DNA of 64,000 bases, taken from contig NZ_LOJF01000001.1 in assembly GCF_001494635.1 (NCBI RefSeq), forward strand, positions 682,001 to 746,000, read 5' to 3'. This DNA comes from Tractidigestivibacter scatoligenes. GTDB lineage: Bacteria > Actinomycetota > Coriobacteriia > Coriobacteriales > Atopobiaceae. The notes beneath the pieces were generated by a model that was not told the DNA's origin, did not search any database, and worked only from the letters and a program-made list of their open reading frames with translations. The position numbers were made by a program, and so were the translations under genes. Every line of letters starts with the position of its first letter. Within the stretch, counting starts at the first letter, position 1. Shown one piece after another: positions 15,927 to 25,831 of this stretch.

Positions 15927-18387
15927 CGGCGAGGGAAGGGGGCGCGGGCCGAGGCTGAGGCTCGCCGGCAGGGGCAAGTCCGTCGGGCAGCGCATGCGCG
16001 AGCAGGACCGCGAGCTCGCCGACGCCACCGCCGAGCAGAGGCGCCGCCGCCACGCGGCGCGCGGCGTCTACGACGCCATCGGGTTCGAGTCCATGTGGGC
16101 GGACGGGATCTGCGAGGTGGAGCGCGGGCTCTTCTCGCAGACCGTGGCCTTCTCGGACATCAGCTACCAGAGCGCCCGCAAGGAGGCGCAGGAGGCGGTC
16201 TTCTCCGCCTGGTGCCAGCTCCTGGACGGGTTCGGCGCCGACTCGTCGGTGCAGCTATCCATCACCAACACGCCGATCCCCGCGGAGGAGATCGGCAGCC
16301 GATCGTTCTTCGACGAGTCCGACCCGGTGACGGGGCGCTTCGCCGCCGAGTACAACCGCATCCTCAACGACAAGATGCGCGAGGGCATCTCGAACCTCGT
16401 GCGCACGCGCCACCTCACCTACGCGGTCGGGGCGCGCGACGTGGAGTCGGCCGTGCCCCGCCTCGCGAGGATCCGCGGCGAGGTCACCCAGGCGCTCCAG
16501 CGCGTGAGGTGCGAGGTCGAGCCCCTGGACGGGCCGGCGCGCCTCGAGGCGATGGGCGCCCTCATACGGCCGGGCCGCCGCATCCCGACGGACTGGTCGC
16601 TCCTCGCGGCGCACACGGGGCTCAGGGCGAAGGACCTGGTGTGCCCGGGCTGCATCGAGACCAAGCCCGGGGGCTCGGCCTCCAAGCTCCGCATCGACGG
16701 CACCTGGTGCCAGGCGCTCGTGTTCCGCTCGTTCGGCAGCGAGCTCATGGACCGCTGCATCGCCGAGATCGTGGACCTGCCGATCCCGCTCTCCGTCTCC
16801 ATCCACGTGCAGGGCATGGACAAGGCGCGGGCGGTCTCCTTCGTGAAGCAGCGCCTCGCCTGGATGGACAAGGAGATCATCGACGAGCAGCGAGCCGCCG
16901 TGAAGCGCGGCTACGACTACACGATCCTGCCCTCGGAGCTGCGCTACTCCAAGGAGGAGGCGGAGGACCTCCTCGACGACCTGCAGAACAAGAACCAGCG
17001 GCTCTTCCGCTACACGGGGCTCGCATGGGCCTACGCCGACACGGAGGCCGAGCTCGACGAGCGCGTGCTCCAGATCACGCGCGCCGCGAGGTCGAACTCC
17101 ATCGAGCTCGAGGCGCTCGACTACCGCCAGCGCGAGGGCATGAACTCGATCCTGCCCCTGGGCAACAACCACGTGGACGTGGGGCGCTTCATGACCACGG
17201 CGGAGATCGCCGTGCAGATGCCCTTCGCCACCCAGGAGCTCAACCAGGAGGGCGGCGGCTACTACGGGCAGAACAAGGAGAGCTCGAACCTCGTGATCTG
17301 CAACCGCAAGCGCCTCGCGAGCCCCATGGGCTACGTGGCGGGAAAGCCCGGCAGCGGAAAGTCCTTCTCGGTCAAGCGCGAGATCGAGAACACGATACTG
17401 GCGTACCCCGACGACCAGGTCATCGTCTTCGACCCGGCCGGCGAGTACTCCTCGGTCGTCGTGCCCAACGGCGGCACGTGCATCAGGCTCGGCCCGGACT
17501 CGGACGCCCACCTCAACCCGTTCGACCTCGCGGACGTGGAGGGCCACGCCACGGCCTCGCAGCGCGCCTTCAAGATAGACGCGTTCCTCGCGCTGTCCGG
17601 CGCGACCATGGCGGAGGGCCGGCAGGGCCTGCCCGAGGCGGACAAGTCCATCATCAGCCGCTGCGTCGAGGACGCCTACGAGCGCTGCGCCGCCGAGGGG
17701 CGCGTCCCCGTCCTCGCGGACCTCTACGAGGGCCTGCTCGCGCAGCCCGAGCCCGAGGCCAGGGGGATAGCGCTGCGCTACGAGCGCTACGTGCGCGGGG
17801 CCACCTCGTTCTTCAGCCACGAGAGCAACGTGGGGTTCGACGCGCGCATCACCTGCGTCGACCTGCGCGACCTCTCGCAGAACATGCGCACCTTCGGCAT
17901 GCTCACGGCGCTGGAGAGCGTGCGCAACCGCATGTACGCCAACTTCGAGCGAGGCGTCACGACCTGGCTCTACATCGACGAGGTGCAGTCGCTCTTCGAG
18001 CACCCCTCGATCGTGAGCTACTTCTCGAAGTTCTGGGCCGAGGGCCGCAAGTTCAACCTGATCTGCACGGGCATCACGCAGAACTCCGTCTACATGCTGG
18101 AGCACGAGGAGGCCCGCAACATGGTCCTCAACTCCGACTTCGTGCTGCTCCACAAGCAGTCGCCGCTCGACCGCAGGGCCTGGGCTGACCTGCTGGGGCT
18201 CTCGGAGCGCGAGGAGGGATACATCGACGAGTCCGCCAAGCCCGGCGAGGGGCTCCTCATCGCCGGCGCCGCCCGCGTGCCCATAAAGGACGACTTCCCG
18301 AGGGGCCAGCTCTACGACCTCTTCAACACGAAGCCCGACGAGGTCGCCGAGCTCAAGCGCGCCTCTGGCGGGAGGGGCGCCAGATGA
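15901..18387 (+). CDS. VirB4/TraC-family conjugation ATPase
   Basis: An 828-residue ATPase of the type IV secretion channel. An N-terminal domain of about 440 residues is followed by Walker A GYVAGKPGSGKSFSVKREI (about 478-496), the strand VIVFDPAGEYSSVV, Walker B TWLYIDEVQSLFEHPS (about 686-702) and the ICTGITQNSVYML sensor segment. The GTG start at 15901 has a very purine-rich AGGAGGGGGGCGG upstream and lies inside the end of the prgI gene. It ends in an ATGA overlap with the next gene. Similar in length to VirB4 proteins of Gram-positive ICEs. Confidence 0.92.
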   Translation: MSRARKEASGEGRGRGPRLRLAGRGKSVGQRMREQDRELADATAEQRRRRHAARGVYDAIGFESMWADGICEVERGLFSQTVAFSDISYQSARKEAQEAVFSAWCQLLDGFGADSSVQLSITNTPIPAEEIGSRSFFDESDPVTGRFAAEYNRILNDKMREGISNLVRTRHLTYAVGARDVESAVPRLARIRGEVTQALQRVRCEVEPLDGPARLEAMGALIRPGRRIPTDWSLLAAHTGLRAKDLVCPGCIETKPGGSASKLRIDGTWCQALVFRSFGSELMDRCIAEIVDLPIPLSVSIHVQGMDKARAVSFVKQRLAWMDKEIIDEQRAAVKRGYDYTILPSELRYSKEEAEDLLDDLQNKNQRLFRYTGLAWAYADTEAELDERVLQITRAARSNSIELEALDYRQREGMNSILPLGNNHVDVGRFMTTAEIAVQMPFATQELNQEGGGYYGQNKESSNLVICNRKRLASPMGYVAGKPGSGKSFSVKREIENTILAYPDDQVIVFDPAGEYSSVVVPNGGTCIRLGPDSDAHLNPFDLADVEGHATASQRAFKIDAFLALSGATMAEGRQGLPEADKSIISRCVEDAYERCAAEGRVPVLADLYEGLLAQPEPEARGIALRYERYVRGATSFFSHESNVGFDARITCVDLRDLSQNMRTFGMLTALESVRNRMYANFERGVTTWLYIDEVQSLFEHPSIVSYFSKFWAEGRKFNLICTGITQNSVYMLEHEEARNMVLNSDFVLLHKQSPLDRRAWADLLGLSEREEGYIDESAKPGEGLLIAGAARVPIKDDFPRGQLYDLFNTKPDEVAELKRASGGRGAR

Positions 18388-20117
18388 GCGCCGGCGCGAG
18401 GGACGCCGAGAGGAACCTGGCGTCCCAGGCCCCGGACCCGGCGTCCGTCGCCTTCGAGGGCAGGACCGACGCCGTGCGCGCGGGGATCGTGCGCGACGCG
18501 GAAGCGGAGCCCGCGCGGGCCCTCGGGGGCAGGCGCGGGCCCCGGCGCGGGCGCGGCGCGACCGCCCGCAGGCGGGCGGGGCGGACCGCGGGACCGATTG
18601 CCGCCGCACGCCGGGACGCCTTCGGGGCCGACGCGGACGGCGACGACGACCTCGGGGACGACTCGCTCCGCCGCGCCGCACGCTCGGCGCGCGACCGCGC
18701 AGTCCGCAGGGCCCGCGAGGGCGGCACCGGCCACGACGCCGCAGGCACGGGAGGCGCGCAGGCGGAGGCGACGGAGAGCGAGGCGCCGCCCGACCCGGCG
18801 GCGCAAGGCCAAACCACTGCCCGGAACGGCGCCGCGCCGCCCGCTGCCGCCACGGAGGGGAGGCCGCCCGCACCCGCCGCCACGCGGCGCGGCGCCGCCA
18901 CGGGGGCCGCGAGGGTCGCGCGCGAGCCGCGCACGAGCGACTCGCTCTCGAGGCGCGGGCGCGGCAGGCGCCGTGGGGGCCTCCGCGAGTCCCGCGTGCG
19001 GCGCGCGATCCGCCGCGCCCGGGGGACCTCCGCCCCCGCGGGCGCGGCGGCCCAGGGGGCGGCAGCCGCACCGCCCGCGCGCAGGGGCGCCGCCGGCAAG
19101 GCCGCCGCCGCGTCCGGGGCGGCGCTGCCGCTCGCCGGAGCCGTGGCCGGGATCCTCGCGGCGGTGCTGGCCGCGACCCTCGTCTCGCAGTCCCTGGGGT
19201 CCGTGTTCGGGTTCTGGGAGCACGAGGACGAGGCGCGCCGCTCGGTGGAGGGGCTGCCGCCCTACGTAACCTACTCGATGGTGCTCGCCGCGCTCGAGTG
19301 CCAGGACGAGTACGGGCACCCCGCGGGGTGCACGCTCGCGCAGGTCATCGTCGAGTCCGGCGTGGGGGACCACCTATCCGGGCTCGCCACCCGCGACAAC
19401 AACCTCTTCGGCATCAAGTGGGCTTCGAGCTTCGCCTCCTGCCCGGAGGTCACCGGGAAAGAGTCGTGGCAGACGAGCGAGGAGTACGGCGGCGCGAGCG
19501 TCACCGTCGCCGCCGCGTTCACGAGGTTCAGGTCCGCGGAGGACTGCATCAGGTTCCGCTCGCGCGTGCTGCTCCAGGCGGCCAACTACCGCGACAACGC
19601 CAAGATCCGGCAGGCCGTGGCGGCCCGCGACTCCGACCTCATGGCGGAGGGCCTCAAGGAGGCGGGCTACGCCACGTCGTCCTCCTACGTGGACTCGCTC
19701 AAGTCCGCGATGGACGCCTACGGGCTCAGGAGGTTCGACTCCATGACGGCGGCGGACCTCAAGGCGGCTGGGACCGCGGGCACCGGGGGTGGCGCCATCG
19801 TCGCCGCGGCCCAGACGCAGATCGGCACGCCCTACGTCTGGGGAGGGACGACGCCCTACAGGGCGCTCGACTGCTCCGGCCTCACGCAGTGGTGCTACGC
19901 GCAGGCGGGGATCCGGATCCCGCGCAACTCGGAGGACCAGGCGGCCGCCGGCACGCGCGTGCCGCTCTCGCAGGCCCAGCCCGGCGACATCCTCTGGAAG
20001 CCGGGCCACGTCGGCATCTACATAGGCGGCGACTCGTACATACACGCGCCGAAGCCCGGCGACCACGTGCTCGTGGGCACGGGCATCGGCTACTTCACCT
20101 GCGCGATCAGGTACTAG
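18384..20117 (+). CDS. Bifunctional cell-wall hydrolase: glucosaminidase plus NlpC/P60
   Basis: A 577-residue VirB1-like wall-opening protein. Residues 1-245 are a long Arg/Ala/Gly-rich cytoplasmic, probably disordered, region. A membrane anchor (GAVAGILAAVLAATLVSQSL) lies at about 248-270. A glucosaminidase-type lysozyme domain spans about 290-455 (QVIVESGVGDHLSGLATRDN, NLFGIKW), followed by an NlpC/P60 peptidase with catalytic Cys in ALDCSGLTQWCY (Cys about 497) and His in GHVGIYIGG (about 542). Two catalytic domains on one anchor recall Tn916 Orf14 and the CwlT family. The ATGA overlap with virB4 shows coupling. The long N-terminal extension is unusual. Confidence 0.88.
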   Translation: MSAGARDAERNLASQAPDPASVAFEGRTDAVRAGIVRDAEAEPARALGGRRGPRRGRGATARRRAGRTAGPIAAARRDAFGADADGDDDLGDDSLRRAARSARDRAVRRAREGGTGHDAAGTGGAQAEATESEAPPDPAAQGQTTARNGAAPPAAATEGRPPAPAATRRGAATGAARVAREPRTSDSLSRRGRGRRRGGLRESRVRRAIRRARGTSAPAGAAAQGAAAAPPARRGAAGKAAAASGAALPLAGAVAGILAAVLAATLVSQSLGSVFGFWEHEDEARRSVEGLPPYVTYSMVLAALECQDEYGHPAGCTLAQVIVESGVGDHLSGLATRDNNLFGIKWASSFASCPEVTGKESWQTSEEYGGASVTVAAAFTRFRSAEDCIRFRSRVLLQAANYRDNAKIRQAVAARDSDLMAEGLKEAGYATSSSYVDSLKSAMDAYGLRRFDSMTAADLKAAGTAGTGGGAIVAAAQTQIGTPYVWGGTTPYRALDCSGLTQWCYAQAGIRIPRNSEDQAAAGTRVPLSQAQPGDILWKPGHVGIYIGGDSYIHAPKPGDHVLVGTGIGYFTCAIRY

Positions 20118-20131
20118 GAGGGAGAGGGGAC

Positions 20132-20872
20132 ATGGAGAGACGGAAGAGGGCCGTGGCGATAGCGGCGGCGGGGGCCGTCGCCGTCCTCGTGGCGGCCACG
20201 CTCGCGCGCTGCTCGGCGGCCAGGAGTGCGTCGGCGACGGACGCCGGGACCTCCGGGGCGACCGCGGCGCAGACGACGACCGACACAGCGGGGTCGGACG
20301 CGGGCGGGAGCGCCGGCGAGACGGGCGAGGCGGGGTCGTGCGCGTCGGCGCTCGAGTCCCGCGAGTGGATGGGCGCCGACGACGCGTCCGAGCGCCTCAC
20401 GGCGTCCGGCGGCCGGATCGTCGAGACAGACGGGACGAACACCTACACCTCGAGCTACCGCGTGACGGAGGACTCCGCGGGGAGCTGCGAGCTCTCGATC
20501 ACGCGCGCGGACGGCACCGTGGTGCAGGCGACCGCCACCATCACGGGCGACGGGGACGACGCGAGGCTGCGCTGCGAGCAGCTGCAGGTCGCCTTCGACT
20601 GGGTCCCGGCGCCGACCGACGGGGAGGTCCGCGTCACGGGCGTGGACGACGAGTACCTGTCGCTCGTGGGCGGGGACGAGACCGCGCTCGACGCCGCGGT
20701 CAGGCTCTGGGTCTCGATGCACGTGCCCGGCGCGTCGGAGGCCGCATTCGACGGCGAGGTCTTCCTCGACACGAACGAGGACCGCGTGACCGCGACCTTC
20801 ACCTGCGACGACCCCGGCAGGACCGTCGTCTCGGTGGAGTGGTCCGGCGGCGCGTTCTCGGTGACGGGCTAG
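20132..20872 (+). CDS. Secreted or membrane-anchored transfer-operon protein of unknown family
   Basis: A 246-residue protein with a basic N-terminus and one hydrophobic helix (AVAIAAAGAVAVLVAATLA) ending in RCSAARSA. The Cys is not in a proper lipobox because Arg precedes it, so a signal anchor is more likely than a lipoprotein. A Thr/Gly/Ala-rich linker (about 35-70) leads to an extracellular beta-rich domain of about 170 residues with acidic character. ATG at 20132 with GGAGGGAGAGGGG. Position between the muramidase and the VirB6-like gene suggests a channel-scaffold role like TcpC or VirB8, but no motif proves this. Confidence 0.55.
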   Translation: MERRKRAVAIAAAGAVAVLVAATLARCSAARSASATDAGTSGATAAQTTTDTAGSDAGGSAGETGEAGSCASALESREWMGADDASERLTASGGRIVETDGTNTYTSSYRVTEDSAGSCELSITRADGTVVQATATITGDGDDARLRCEQLQVAFDWVPAPTDGEVRVTGVDDEYLSLVGGDETALDAAVRLWVSMHVPGASEAAFDGEVFLDTNEDRVTATFTCDDPGRTVVSVEWSGGAFSVTG

Positions 20873-20874
20873 CC

Positions 20875-21864
20875 ATGCGCGGAGCAAAGAGGGCGGGGGC
20901 CCTCCGGCTCGCCGCCGCCGCGGGGCTCGCGCTCGCCGTCGCGCTCCTCGTCCCGCACCCGGCCTTCGCCTCGATAGCCGACGACATCAACTCGTGGATG
21001 TGCGGGGTCCTGCGCGACACCTGCAACTGGATCTTCGCCGCCCAGGCGAGGGTGCTCGCGTCGATAGGGGTGGAGGGCGTGCTCTCCAAGCCCTTCTCGT
21101 CGATGCTCGGCACGGCGGGCGGAACGACGCTCGCCGAGATGGCGCGCGGCGCCTGGCAGGCGGCCGTCCTGCCCATCGGCTGCGGGGTCCTCTCCATGGT
21201 CTTCACGGCCCAGCTCGTGCACATCTCCCAGCGCATGGACGGCAACGCCTCCGTCCCGGCCATCAGGGAGGTCGTGTTCCTGCTCGTGTTCTTCGCCGTG
21301 AACCTCTTCCTCGTGCAGAACTCGTTCGAGCTCATGAGGGCCCTCTACGAGGTCGCGCGCCTCGCGATAACCCGCGTGACGGCGCTGTTCGGCACGGGCG
21401 GGGCCATGGACCTCTCGGCCGTCTCGATCGTGACCGAGGACGACGACGTGGCGGCGCTCCTCGCGATGGTCGTCGTCGCGCTCGTCAGCTGGCTCGTCGT
21501 GGTGGTCGCCTACGTGGTGGCCCTCGTCGTCACCTGGGCCAGGGCGATCCAGCTCTACGTGATGGCGGCGCTCAGCCCCATCCCGCTGGCGCTCCTGGGC
21601 CTGGACGAGACCAGGCAGATGGGGGTCGGCTACCTCAGGCAGTTCGCGTCCGTGTGCCTCGCGGGCCTCGTGATCACGCTGCTCCTCATAGCGTTCCCCG
21701 TCGTGCTCGGCGGGCTCAACGCGGCGAGCGCCGGCACCGGTACGCCCGTCGACTCGGTCGTGGGCGGGCTCAGCTACGCGCTCCAGTACCTCGCCATGTG
21801 CGTCCTGCTCGTGCTCTCGCTCGCGAAGAGCGGGGCATGGGCCAGGGACGCCCTCGGCGGGTAG
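20875..21864 (+). CDS. VirB6/TrbL-like polytopic conjugation protein
   Basis: A 329-residue membrane protein with a cleavable-looking signal peptide (LRLAAAAGLALAVALLVPHP then AFA) followed by about six hydrophobic helices, including MVVVALVSWLVVVVAYVVAL and GLVITLLLIAFPVVLGGL. Topology and the WARAIQLYVMAALSPIPLAL segment match the VirB6/TrbL-like proteins of Gram-positive ICEs, which form the inner-membrane channel. ATG at 20875 lies two bases after the preceding stop. No catalytic motif is expected. Confidence 0.7.
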   Translation: MRGAKRAGALRLAAAAGLALAVALLVPHPAFASIADDINSWMCGVLRDTCNWIFAAQARVLASIGVEGVLSKPFSSMLGTAGGTTLAEMARGAWQAAVLPIGCGVLSMVFTAQLVHISQRMDGNASVPAIREVVFLLVFFAVNLFLVQNSFELMRALYEVARLAITRVTALFGTGGAMDLSAVSIVTEDDDVAALLAMVVVALVSWLVVVVAYVVALVVTWARAIQLYVMAALSPIPLALLGLDETRQMGVGYLRQFASVCLAGLVITLLLIAFPVVLGGLNAASAGTGTPVDSVVGGLSYALQYLAMCVLLVLSLAKSGAWARDALGG

Positions 21865-21917
21865 CGAACAGGCTCCCAAAGGGCGGCCCGGGAGGGCCCG
21901 AAGGATAGGAGGAAGGA

Positions 21918-22424
21918 ATGGAAGGAGAGAGGGACGGCCGGGTGGTGGTCACCCTGCACGAGAACTTCGTGCGGGAGCACATCCGCTACACGGACCGCAG
22001 GACCGGGGAGGAGCGCGAGTTCAACCAGGCCCGCGTCCCCTCCGGGACGGTCGTCGGGGGGACGGACTACGGCGGCTGGGAGTTCACGCCGCTGTCGGCG
22101 GGGCCGTCGGCCCTGCGCGGTGAGAGGTGGCGAGACCTGCCGCTCCCCGCGGACCGGCAGGTGCTCCTGCGCCGCTCGGTCCTCGACGCCGAGGGCAACC
22201 CCGTCCTCGGCGAGGACGGGAGGCGCGTGCGCGAGAGCGCGCGGGTCGACCCCGCCGAGCTCAGGGACGCGATCGTGGAGGGCCGTCGCCGCTGGGCGCG
22301 CGAGCACTCGCAGGGGCGGGCCCTGGGGACGCGCGCGAGCGAGGCGCGGGAGGGCTCGCGCGGCATCGCGGGGGACGCAAGACAGGCACGCGAGCAGGGA
22401 GGACGCGGGCAATGGGACGAGTGA
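21918..22424 (+). CDS. Hypothetical ICE-associated protein
   Basis: A 168-residue soluble, highly charged protein. The N-terminal 90 residues look folded (VVVTLHENFVREHIRYTDRR, VPSGTVVGGTDYGGWEFTPL); the C-terminal half is Arg/Glu/Gly-rich. ATG at 21918 with GGAGGAAGG. It overlaps the adhesin gene by 13 bp, so it is the last member of the transfer operon or couples it to the adhesin. No known domain was recognised and no function is proposed. Confidence 0.6.
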   Translation: MEGERDGRVVVTLHENFVREHIRYTDRRTGEEREFNQARVPSGTVVGGTDYGGWEFTPLSAGPSALRGERWRDLPLPADRQVLLRRSVLDAEGNPVLGEDGRRVRESARVDPAELRDAIVEGRRRWAREHSQGRALGTRASEAREGSRGIAGDARQAREQGGRGQWDE

Positions 22425-25400
22425 GAAAGAGGGCGAGGGGAACGATCGCGCGGAGGGTGGTCGCGGCCATCGCATCGGCCGCGCTCGTGCTCAGCCAGGC
22501 CCTGGGCGCGCTGGCGCCCGCGGTGGCGTACGCCTCGACCGGGACCATGAGGGTGACGACGGAGACCAACGGCGGCGAGGGCTTCCTCTCGTTCGGGAGC
22601 GACTCCGGCAGCCAGCTCTTCTGCATCAGCCCCGAGGCGCACAACCCCACGGGGACCACGTTCACCAGGTGGGACTACACGGGCGAGGCCACGGGCATCC
22701 TGCCCGACCCGCACGCGCTGGCGTACCTCGTCCACATCATGGCGCCGGGCAACCCGCTCGGCCTCGAGAGGCCCGACCAGGCGATCAACGTGGCCGTGTG
22801 GATGCTCTGCGGCATGGACGTGGACCTCTCCAGCGGCGCCTACAGCGTCGGGAGGATGTCGGGCAACGTCTACAGCGGCGCCGGCGGCAGGGCGAGCCGC
22901 GCCGACGCGGGCAAGATCCAGGCGGCGGTCGCCGACGCACGCGCCCACGCGGGCAAGGCGGGCGCCTGGGACCGCGCGAGCAAGGTCTGGTACTCGCCGA
23001 ACGGCACGGTCCAGAGCGTCGTAGAGGTGCTCCCCACGGGCGGCGTCGAGCTCACCAAGTCGTCCGCGAACCACGAGGTGTCCGACGCCAACGGCAGCTA
23101 CTCGCTCGAGGGCGCGACCTACACCGTCTACTCCGACGAGGCCTGCACCCAGGCGGTCGCGACGATCGTCACCGACGCGAGCGGGCACGGCTCCGCCCAG
23201 GGGCTGAGCGCCGGGAGCTACTGGGCGAGGGAGACCAAGCCCGCGAGGAACTACGCGCTCTCGACCGACGTGATCCCCCTCACGGTAGAGGCGGGGAGGA
23301 CCACCAAGGCCACGGCGACCGACGCCCCCCAGGTGAACCCGCTGGGGATCGTGCTCGCGAAGGCCGACGCGGAGACGGGCAAGGCGTCCCCGCTGGGCGC
23401 CGCGACGCTCAAGGGCGCCACCTTCGAGGTCCGCTACTACGACGGGCAGTACGACGAGGGGAGCCTCCCCGCGAAGGCCACCCGCATCTGGACAGTCACC
23501 ACGGGCGAGGACGGCACCGCCGACCTCGGGTCCGCCACGGGCGACGCGCTCTACCGAGACTCCAGGGGCGAGGCCTGCGTGCCGGTGGGAACGGTCGCCA
23601 TCACCGAGACCTCCGCCCCCAACGGATACCTGGGGGACGACGCCACCCACGTCGTCCACGTGACCGGCGAGGGCACCGCTGAGACCGTCTCCACCTACGC
23701 CACCCCCACGGTCGCCGAGCAGGTCAGGCGCGGCGACCTCGAGCTCGTGAAGGCCGAGTCCGGCAGCATGGCGCGCCTCGCGGGCGTCCCGTTCCGGATC
23801 ACCTCCGCCACCACGGGAGAGTCCCACGTCATCGTGACCGACGAGAACGGCCAGGCGAGCACCGCGTCGTCCTGGACCGCCCACACCACGCGCACGAACG
23901 CCAACGACTCGGCGGGCGAGGGGTCCTGGGACGCCTCCGCGGGTGTGTGGTTCAGCGGCGCCGCGGACTCCCAGACCGCCCCGGACGACTCCAAGGGCGC
24001 GCTGCCCTACGACACGTACCACGTCGAGGAGCTCCCGTGCGCCGCGAACCAGGGGCTCCGCCTCGTGAGCATGACCGCGCGGGTCACGCGCGACGCCACC
24101 ACCGTGGACCTCGGCACCGTCGACGACGACCAGGGCCCGCGCATAGCCACCACCCTCACCGGCGAGGGCGGAGAGCACCTGGCCGAGGCCGCCGAGCACG
24201 TCGAGCTCACCGACGAGGTCGAGTACGAGAACCTCGTGCCGGGGAAGGAGTACGAGCTCACGGGCACCCTCATGGACCGCGAGACCGGCAAGGCCGTGAC
24301 CGGCGCGGACGGCAAGGCCGTCACTGCCACCGCAAGGCTCACCCCCAAGCTCTCCACGGGCAAGGCAAAGGTCACCTTCGAGTTCGACGCGACCGGGCTC
24401 GCCGGCCACTCCGTCGTGGCGTTCGAGGAGCTCAGCCAGGGCGGGAAGGCGGTGGCCACGCACGCCGACATCGACGACGAGGGACAGACGGTCCTGTTCC
24501 CGAAGATCGGCACCACCGCGGCGGACGCGGAGGACGGCTCCCACGACGCGGCTGCCGACGACGACGTGACCATCACGGACACGGTCGAGTACCAGAACCT
24601 CGTGCCCGGGAAGGAGTACGAGCTCACGGGCACCCTCATGGACCGCGAAACCGGCGAGGCCGTCAAGGACGCGAAGGGCGAGAGGGTCACCGCGACCACG
24701 AAGCTCACGCCCGAGGAGCCGAGCGGCAAGGCGACCGTCACGTTCAGGTTCGACGGCTCCGACCTCGCGGGCCGCACGGTAGTCGCCTTCGAGGAGCTCT
24801 CGCGCGACGGCCACGGGTACGCCACGCACGCCGACCTCGAGGACGAGGGGCAGAGCGTGGCGTTCCCCCAGGTCAGGACGACGGCAAGTGACGCGACGGA
24901 CGGCGACAAGGTGGTAGACGCGGCGCCTGGCCAGCGCGTCGCCGACACCGTCTCCTACTCCAACGTCACCCCCGGGATTGAGTACAGGGTCAGGGGGCAC
25001 CTGCTCGACGCCGAGACGGGCAAGGAGCTCGCCACGGCGGAGACGACCGTCACCCCCGAGTCCGCCGAGGGCACCGCCGAGGTCGCCTTCGACGTGGACG
25101 GCACCGGACTCGAAGGGAGGAAGCTCGTCTGCACGGAGGAGCTCTCCCGCGCGGGCAAGGTCGTCGCCACCCACGCCGACCTGAAGGACGAGGGACAGAC
25201 CGTGAGCCTGCCCGGCATCCACACCACGGCGACCGACGCGGCGGACGGCGACCACGAGGCCACGGCCGCGGACAAGGTTGCCATCACGGACAGGGTCGAG
25301 TGGTCCGGGCTCGTCAAGGGCCGCGAGTACACGGTCACGGGCACGCTCATGGACAAGTCCACGGGCGAGAGGGTCACGGGAGGGGACGGCAGCCCCGTCA

Positions 25401-25831
25401 CCGCCAGCGCCACCTTCACCGCGGACGCCGAGTCCGGCAGCACCGACGTCACGTTCGAGTTCGACGGCAGTGCGCTCGCCGGGCACGACGTGGTCGCCTT
25501 CGAGACCATCGCCCACGACGGGAGGACCGTGGCCACCCACGCCGACCTCGAGGACGAGGGGCAGACGGTGAGCATCACCGAGGCCCCGCCCGAGACCCCC
25601 AGGGAGGAGAAGGCCACCAAGGGCGGCGGCCAGCTGCCCAAGACGGGCGACGCCGGCGCGCCCCTGGCGGCAATCGCCGGCCTCTGCTCCGCCGCGGGGC
25701 TCTCCCTCGCGGGCGCACGCGCGCTCAGGCGCCGCGGACGCCGCGACGCGGACGGGGACGCCGGGATCCGGATCCGCCGCGGGCCCGCGACGGGACCGGA
25801 CCCGCTCGGGGGAGGCGACGGCGATGAGTAA
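22412..25831 (+). CDS. Sortase-anchored VaFE-repeat/Cna-B surface adhesin
   Basis: An 1139-residue cell-wall protein. It has a signal peptide (about 1-42, ending APAVAYA), then an N-terminal domain with GSDSGSQLFCISPEAHNPTG, whose Cys may form a thioester as in TQXA adhesins. A Cna-B-like domain spans about 210-320. From about 570 there are four tandem repeats of about 115 residues, each with EYELTGTLMD- and VVAFEEL-type motifs (near 668, 790, 904 as a variant, and 1027) that usually hold isopeptide or ester crosslinks. The C-terminus has the sorting signal LPKTG (about 1075), a hydrophobic helix and an Arg-rich tail. Probably aids donor-recipient contact. Start ATG at 22412 with AGGGAGGAC. 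Confidence 0.9.
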   Translation: MGRVRKRARGTIARRVVAAIASAALVLSQALGALAPAVAYASTGTMRVTTETNGGEGFLSFGSDSGSQLFCISPEAHNPTGTTFTRWDYTGEATGILPDPHALAYLVHIMAPGNPLGLERPDQAINVAVWMLCGMDVDLSSGAYSVGRMSGNVYSGAGGRASRADAGKIQAAVADARAHAGKAGAWDRASKVWYSPNGTVQSVVEVLPTGGVELTKSSANHEVSDANGSYSLEGATYTVYSDEACTQAVATIVTDASGHGSAQGLSAGSYWARETKPARNYALSTDVIPLTVEAGRTTKATATDAPQVNPLGIVLAKADAETGKASPLGAATLKGATFEVRYYDGQYDEGSLPAKATRIWTVTTGEDGTADLGSATGDALYRDSRGEACVPVGTVAITETSAPNGYLGDDATHVVHVTGEGTAETVSTYATPTVAEQVRRGDLELVKAESGSMARLAGVPFRITSATTGESHVIVTDENGQASTASSWTAHTTRTNANDSAGEGSWDASAGVWFSGAADSQTAPDDSKGALPYDTYHVEELPCAANQGLRLVSMTARVTRDATTVDLGTVDDDQGPRIATTLTGEGGEHLAEAAEHVELTDEVEYENLVPGKEYELTGTLMDRETGKAVTGADGKAVTATARLTPKLSTGKAKVTFEFDATGLAGHSVVAFEELSQGGKAVATHADIDDEGQTVLFPKIGTTAADAEDGSHDAAADDDVTITDTVEYQNLVPGKEYELTGTLMDRETGEAVKDAKGERVTATTKLTPEEPSGKATVTFRFDGSDLAGRTVVAFEELSRDGHGYATHADLEDEGQSVAFPQVRTTASDATDGDKVVDAAPGQRVADTVSYSNVTPGIEYRVRGHLLDAETGKELATAETTVTPESAEGTAEVAFDVDGTGLEGRKLVCTEELSRAGKVVATHADLKDEGQTVSLPGIHTTATDAADGDHEATAADKVAITDRVEWSGLVKGREYTVTGTLMDKSTGERVTGGDGSPVTASATFTADAESGSTDVTFEFDGSALAGHDVVAFETIAHDGRTVATHADLEDEGQTVSITEAPPETPREEKATKGGGQLPKTGDAGAPLAAIAGLCSAAGLSLAGARALRRRGRRDADGDAGIRIRRGPATGPDPLGGGDGDE

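Noticed and set aside
16255-19071. Minus-strand frame of more than 900 codons opposite virB4 and the muramidase
   Set aside because: Antisense shadow of two recognised genes; Arg/Pro-rich sequence without motifs.
20132-20240. Lipoprotein signal in the transfer-operon protein
   Set aside because: The only Cys after the hydrophobic helix is preceded by Arg, which does not fit a lipobox; a signal anchor is more likely.
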